Shown here piece after piece: positions 60,229-64,000 of a stretch of 64,000 bases of DNA. How positions within the stretch are numbered: the stretch's first letter is position 1; the number at the start of each line of letters is the position of its first letter. The stretch is from Hyphomicrobiales bacterium (lineage in GTDB: Bacteria; Pseudomonadota; Alphaproteobacteria; Rhizobiales; Rhizobiaceae). The notes beneath the pieces are model-generated. The model was given only the letters and a program-made list of their open reading frames with translations, was not told the origin of the DNA and did not search any database. The stretch is from NCBI GenBank assembly GCA_900466605.1, contig UBMU01000002.1:1-64000 (forward strand). The letters are read 5' to 3'. Position numbers and translations under genes: made by a program.

Positions 60229-61263
60229 GTGGTTGAAGGCGGCCGGAAAATCATGAGGGTCTTGGACGGTGAGACACTCGCCCCTCCTCCAATTTGGCTA
60301 ATGAGACAAGCCGGACGGTACCTGCCCGAATACAGGGAAACGCGCGCGAAGGCCGGAAGTTTCCTGGATCTCTGTTATACGCCTGACTACGCAGTGGAGG
60401 TTACTCTCCAGCCCATCCGTCGGTATGGTTTTGATGCGGCTATTCTCTTCTCCGATATCCTGGTGATTCCCGATGCGATGAAGCGCAACGTTCGCTTTAC
60501 GGAAGGGCATGGACCCCAGATGGATCCAATCGACGAAGCAGGAATCGCAGCCATCGAGACCGGTAATGTCATTGACTACCTCAAGCCGGTTCTGGAAGCG
60601 GTAGAACGCTTGCGAAGCGAGCTGCCTGCCGAGACGACCCTTCTTGGTTTCTGTGGCGCTCCATGGACGGTGGCGACTTACATGATCGCTGGTCATGGTA
60701 CGCCCGACCAGGCGCCGGCTAGGCTCTTTGCCTACAAGTATCCCAAGGCCTTCGAACGGCTCCTCTCATTGTTGGCAGAGGTATCGGCGGATTATTTGGT
60801 CGCGCAGATCGATGCCGGGGCTGATGCCGTACAGATTTTCGATTCCTGGGCGGGTGTTTTGGGTGAGCGTGAGTTTGAGGCTTTCGCCGTGCGGCCTGTT
60901 GCGCGCATGATCGCATCAATCAAGGCGCGGCGACCGAATGCTCGGGTCATCGCCTTTGCGAAGGGTGCCGGTTTTTTGCTGAAGGACTACCGTCAGAAAA
61001 CGAAGGCAGATGCAATCGGGCTTGACTGGTCGGTGCCTTTGGATTTTGCAGCAGAGTTGCAGAAGGATGGAGCCGTACAGGGCAATCTCGATCCGATGCG
61101 TGTCGTCGCCGGCGGCGAAGCGCTCTCACAGGGGATCAACGATATCCTCGAGAAGCTCGGCAACGGCCCGCTGATATTCAATCTTGGGCATGGAATTACA
61201 CCGCAGGCCGATCCTCAGAATGTGCAGCTCCTCACAGAGCATGTCCGGGGCTGGAGGCCATAG
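60229..61263 (+). CDS. hemE: Uroporphyrinogen decarboxylase
   Basis: Haem synthesis enzyme of 344 aa. The active-site loop [14 protein letters not shown] and the segment [14 protein letters not shown] are diagnostic. The start is taken as GTG 60229, eight bases after AGGGA; an ATG eight codons later (60253) is possible. It is coupled to hemJ, three bases downstream, and flanks oriC. Confidence 0.97.
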   Translation: MVEGGRKIMRVLDGETLAPPPIWLMRQAGRYLPEYRETRAKAGSFLDLCYTPDYAVEVTLQPIRRYGFDAAILFSDILVIPDAMKRNVRFTEGHGPQMDPIDEAGIAAIETGNVIDYLKPVLEAVERLRSELPAETTLLGFCGAPWTVATYMIAGHGTPDQAPARLFAYKYPKAFERLLSLLAEVSADYLVAQIDAGADAVQIFDSWAGVLGEREFEAFAVRPVARMIASIKARRPNARVIAFAKGAGFLLKDYRQKTKADAIGLDWSVPLDFAAELQKDGAVQGNLDPMRVVAGGEALSQGINDILEKLGNGPLIFNLGHGITPQADPQNVQLLTEHVRGWRP

Positions 61264-61266
61264 TCG

Positions 61267-61803
61267 ATGGAAAAGCAGACGGATGAGAAGCCCGGCGCCT
61301 ACGCGCGTCGCCGGGCGCACTTCGCGGTTCTGTTCTTCGCGCTGCTGGGGTTGGGGCTCTTCGTCTGGAACCCGGATAACCTTTATCTCTGGATCAAGGC
61401 GCTTCATATCATCGCCGTGATTTCCTGGATGGCCGGTCTCTTCTACATGCCGCGACTGTTTATCTATCATACCGATGCCGAGCCGGGTTCCGCCCAGTCG
61501 GAGACCTTCAAGGTAATGGAGCGCCGCCTGCTGAAGGTAATCATGAACCCAGCGATGATGCTGACCTGGATCCTTGGCCTGTATCTTGCCTGGTCTGTCT
61601 ATGGTTTTCAGGGGGGATGGCTTCATGCCAAGATCGGCCTGGTTGTGCTTTTGACCGCTGTGCATTTGTTCTTTGCACGGGCTGCGCGGGCCTTCGAACG
61701 AGATGAGAATCGGAGATCGGCGCGTTACTGGCGTTTTATGAATGAGGCACCGACACTATTGATGATCGTTATTGTGATCCTGGTCGTGGTGAAGCCGTTC
61801 TGA
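61267..61803 (+). CDS. hemJ: Protoporphyrinogen oxidase HemJ
   Basis: Membrane protein of 178 aa with four hydrophobic segments and the conserved IKALHIIAVISWMAGLFYMP, whose His is expected to be a haem ligand. HemJ is the oxidase used by most alphaproteobacteria in place of HemG or HemY. Adjacent to hemE, which supports the call over a generic CopD-type protein. Confidence 0.93.
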   Translation: MEKQTDEKPGAYARRRAHFAVLFFALLGLGLFVWNPDNLYLWIKALHIIAVISWMAGLFYMPRLFIYHTDAEPGSAQSETFKVMERRLLKVIMNPAMMLTWILGLYLAWSVYGFQGGWLHAKIGLVVLLTAVHLFFARAARAFERDENRRSARYWRFMNEAPTLLMIVIVILVVVKPF

Positions 61804-61998
61804 GAAAAAGGCACGTTCGGTTAAATTTGCTTCATTTTAAGCAGCCCCCTTGCGGCGGTGAACCTTACCCGCTATTTTCGCGTCACCTCATCCTTGTGGC
61901 ATGTATGTAAAGTTCGATCGTCTGCGATCCCTTCGCAGGACCGATTACAGCCTCGACATCGCCTTCCCCCTTCAAAATTATAGAGTAATGGTCACTTC

Positions 61999-63264
61999 AT
62001 GGCTGAAATGAAGCTTCAAGAACTTAAGAGTAAGTCCCCGACGGATCTTCTGGCATTTGCCGAATCGCTCGAGGTCGAAAATGCCAGCACGATGCGCAAA
62101 CAGGAATTGATGTTTGCAATCCTGAAAGTGCTTGCCAGCCAAGATGTTGAGATTATCGGCGAAGGCGTTGTTGAAGTGCTCCAGGACGGCTTCGGCTTCC
62201 TGCGATCCGCTAACGCTAACTATCTTCCAGGTCCGGATGATATCTATATCTCTCCGTCCCAGATTCGCCGTTTCTCACTGAAGACAGGCGACACCGTTGA
62301 GGGCCCGATCCGCGGCCCGAAGGAAGGCGAACGCTACTTCGCGCTTCTGAAGGTCAATACGATCAATTTCGACGATCCCGAAAAGATTCGTCATAAGGTG
62401 CATTTTGACAATCTGACGCCGCTCTATCCGAACGAGCGCTTCAGGATGGAACTGGACGTGCCGACCTCCAAGGATCTGTCGCCGCGCGTCATCGACCTCG
62501 TCGCGCCGCTTGGCAAGGGTCAGCGAGGACTGATCGTCGCGCCGCCGCGCACCGGTAAGACTGTTCTCCTTCAGAATATTGCGCACTCGATCACTGCGAA
62601 TCATCCCGAGTGCTACCTCATTGTTCTGCTGATCGACGAACGTCCCGAAGAAGTGACCGATATGCAGCGTTCCGTTCGAGGCGAAGTCATATCCTCCACA
62701 TTCGACGAACCTGCCGTACGCCACGTGCAGGTCGCGGAGATGGTGATCGAAAAGGCGAAGCGTTTAGTGGAGCACGGCCGCGACGTCGTTATTCTGCTCG
62801 ATTCTATCACTCGTCTCGGTCGCGCCTACAACACCGTTGTCCCCTCTTCTGGCAAGGTCCTGACCGGCGGTGTGGACGCGAACGCCTTGCAGCGCCCGAA
62901 GCGCTTCTTCGGTGCGGCGCGCAATATCGAGGAGGGTGGGTCGCTTACGATCATCGCGACCGCTCTCATTGATACAGGTAGCCGCATGGACGAAGTTATC
63001 TTCGAAGAATTCAAGGGAACCGGCAACTCGGAAATCGTTCTTGACCGGAAGGTCGCTGACAAGCGCATATTCCCGGCAATGGACATTCTGAAGTCCGGCA
63101 CCCGTAAGGAAGACCTGCTTGTACCGCGTCAGGATCTACAGAAGATCTTCGTGCTGCGGCGTATTCTCGCGCCGATGGGCACGACCGATGCTATTGAATT
63201 CCTGATCGACAAGCTGAAGCAGACGAAGAACAATCCAGACTTCTTCGACTCAATGAATACGTAA
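61999..63264 (+). CDS. rho: Transcription termination factor Rho
   Basis: RNA-dependent helicase of 421 aa. The N-terminal RNA-binding cold-shock region ([16 protein letters not shown]), the P-loop APPRTGKT and the Walker [13 protein letters not shown] are clear. The 195-base leader upstream carries a small hairpin (CTGCGA/TCGCAG) and could be used for autoregulation, as known in other bacteria. Confidence 0.98.
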   Translation: MAEMKLQELKSKSPTDLLAFAESLEVENASTMRKQELMFAILKVLASQDVEIIGEGVVEVLQDGFGFLRSANANYLPGPDDIYISPSQIRRFSLKTGDTVEGPIRGPKEGERYFALLKVNTINFDDPEKIRHKVHFDNLTPLYPNERFRMELDVPTSKDLSPRVIDLVAPLGKGQRGLIVAPPRTGKTVLLQNIAHSITANHPECYLIVLLIDERPEEVTDMQRSVRGEVISSTFDEPAVRHVQVAEMVIEKAKRLVEHGRDVVILLDSITRLGRAYNTVVPSSGKVLTGGVDANALQRPKRFFGAARNIEEGGSLTIIATALIDTGSRMDEVIFEEFKGTGNSEIVLDRKVADKRIFPAMDILKSGTRKEDLLVPRQDLQKIFVLRRILAPMGTTDAIEFLIDKLKQTKNNPDFFDSMNT

Positions 63265-63287
63265 TCTTTAGCCGGATTCTCTCTGTT

Positions 63288-63320
63288 AAGCCGGTCACGT
63301 TCGTGGCCGGCTTTCCCATT
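63288..63320 (+). terminator. Terminator of rho
   Basis: A 12-bp stem (63288-63299 with 63302-63313, one T-G pair), very small loop, followed by a short pyrimidine run TCCCATTTCT. It lies 23 bases after the rho stop. Confidence 0.75.
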
Positions 63321-63361
63321 TCTAGAAACTGCTCTCTTCGGCCTTGAACTGGAGAAGGAAG

Positions 63362-64000
63362 ATGCTTCGTCACACGGATACAATATTCGCACTGTCCAGC
63401 GGTGCCGTACCGGCTGGCCTCGCTGTTATACGGATCAGTGGAGAAGACGTGCCGAGCGTTCTCGCTTCTCTTATCGGCGAGCTGCCGCCTCCAAGACAGG
63501 CCGCTCTACGATCGATTCGGACTCGTAATGGTCTTACCATCGACACCGGCCTCATTCTTTTCTTCCCAGCGCCGAATTCCTTCACCGGCGAGAATGTTGC
63601 TGAGCTTCAGCTTCATGGCGGTCGCGCAGTTGTCAACGCCTTGCAAAATGAACTTGTTATCTTCCAGAAGCTGCGGCAGGCGCTGCCTGGTGAATTTGCG
63701 CGTCGAGCCTACGAGAACGGAAAGCTCGATTTGATAGAAGTCGAGGGTTTGGCCGATCTCATTGCTGCTGAGACGGAAATGCAGAGACGCATTGCGTTGG
63801 AACAGAGCGCTGGGGGATTATCGTCGATCTACAATGGGTGGGCGGATCGAGTAACTCGTGCACGAGCGCTAATTGAGGCTGAGCTCGACTTTCCCGACGA
63901 GGAAGACGTTCCAGGCTCCGTATCCGATCAGGTCTGGGTGGATGTGGAGCGACTGGTTCGGGAAGTTGCCGATCACCTGGAGCAAGCGGGAACCGGCGAG
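63362..64000 (+). CDS. mnmE: tRNA modification GTPase MnmE (5' part, cut by window)
   Basis: The first 213 codons of MnmE (TrmE), which with MnmG installs the cmnm5 group on the wobble uridine of some tRNAs. The folate-binding N-terminal domain is visible: [20 protein letters not shown], then [11 protein letters not shown] and [16 protein letters not shown]. The GTPase domain lies beyond the edge. GGAGAAGGAAG precedes the ATG. In rhizobia mnmG, rsmG, parA and parB usually follow. Confidence 0.95.
   Translation, partial: MLRHTDTIFALSSGAVPAGLAVIRISGEDVPSVLASLIGELPPPRQAALRSIRTRNGLTIDTGLILFFPAPNSFTGENVAELQLHGGRAVVNALQNELVIFQKLRQALPGEFARRAYENGKLDLIEVEGLADLIAAETEMQRRIALEQSAGGLSSIYNGWADRVTRARALIEAELDFPDEEDVPGSVSDQVWVDVERLVREVADHLEQAGTGE

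Overview
The window is a gene-dense, GC-rich chromosomal segment from an alphaproteobacterium, almost certainly a member of the Rhizobiaceae (Sinorhizobium/Rhizobium/Agrobacterium type). The evidence is the set of family-typical loci: actS-actR, chvI-chvG-hprK-PTS, a his operon carrying a DUF2628 gene, trpFBA-accD-folC, a divL gene whose phospho-acceptor is Tyr, an intracellular PHB depolymerase, and the hemE/oriC neighbourhood. I see no insertion sequences, phage genes, CRISPR arrays, tRNAs or rRNAs; this is core chromosome.

Layout. 0.3-6.2 kb: hrpB helicase, the ActS/ActR (RegB/RegA) redox two-component system, an MmcB nuclease-like gene and an L,D-transpeptidase lipoprotein. 6.2-13.0 kb (minus strand): malate synthase G, a cytochrome P450, a secreted DUF1402 protein and the HslUV protease. 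13.1-17.8 kb: hisB-DUF2628-hisH-hisA-hisF-hisE-coaA operon. 17.8-20.6 kb (minus): alkB, arfB, pckA. 20.9-24.8 kb: chvI-chvG-hprK-EIIA-HPr, an envelope-stress/acid two-component system joined to a PTS phosphorelay. 25.0-26.4 kb: ahcY behind a perfect palindrome that looks like a SahR operator. 26.6-38.5 kb: divL, a tsaE-amgK fusion, murU, addB, addA and trxA, packed head to tail. 38.6-48.5 kb (minus): folC, accD, trpA, trpB, trpF, a YgjP-type metallopeptidase, DUF2852, phaZ, an FAH-family hydrolase and a glutathionyl-hydroquinone reductase. 48.7-49.6 kb: DUF2218 and a nitroreductase. 49.6-55.0 kb (minus): gyrB, an XRE regulator, smr, mltA and a Tim44-like gene. 55.1-56.2 kb: fxsA and secB. 56.2-59.8 kb (minus): dnaQ, coaE, aroE, maf, ppsR. 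60.2-64.0 kb (plus): hemE, hemJ, rho and the 5' part of mnmE, which is cut by the window edge.

The ppsR-hemE gap (59827-60228) has the hallmarks of the chromosomal replication origin: several DnaA-box-like sequences in both orientations, an AT-rich stretch, two GANTC sites and the hemE neighbour known from other alphaproteobacterial origins. Most genes just left of it lie on the minus strand and all genes to its right lie on the plus strand, as expected for leading-strand co-orientation.

The most interesting points are the oriC candidate, the DivL Tyr substitution, the TsaE-AmgK fusion next to MurU (cell-wall sugar salvage fused to a tRNA-modification ATPase), lytic-transglycosylase-like motifs in the DUF1402 protein, and candidate operators in front of ahcY, phaZ and between pckA and chvI. 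Nothing here looks like a wholly new mobile or defence system.
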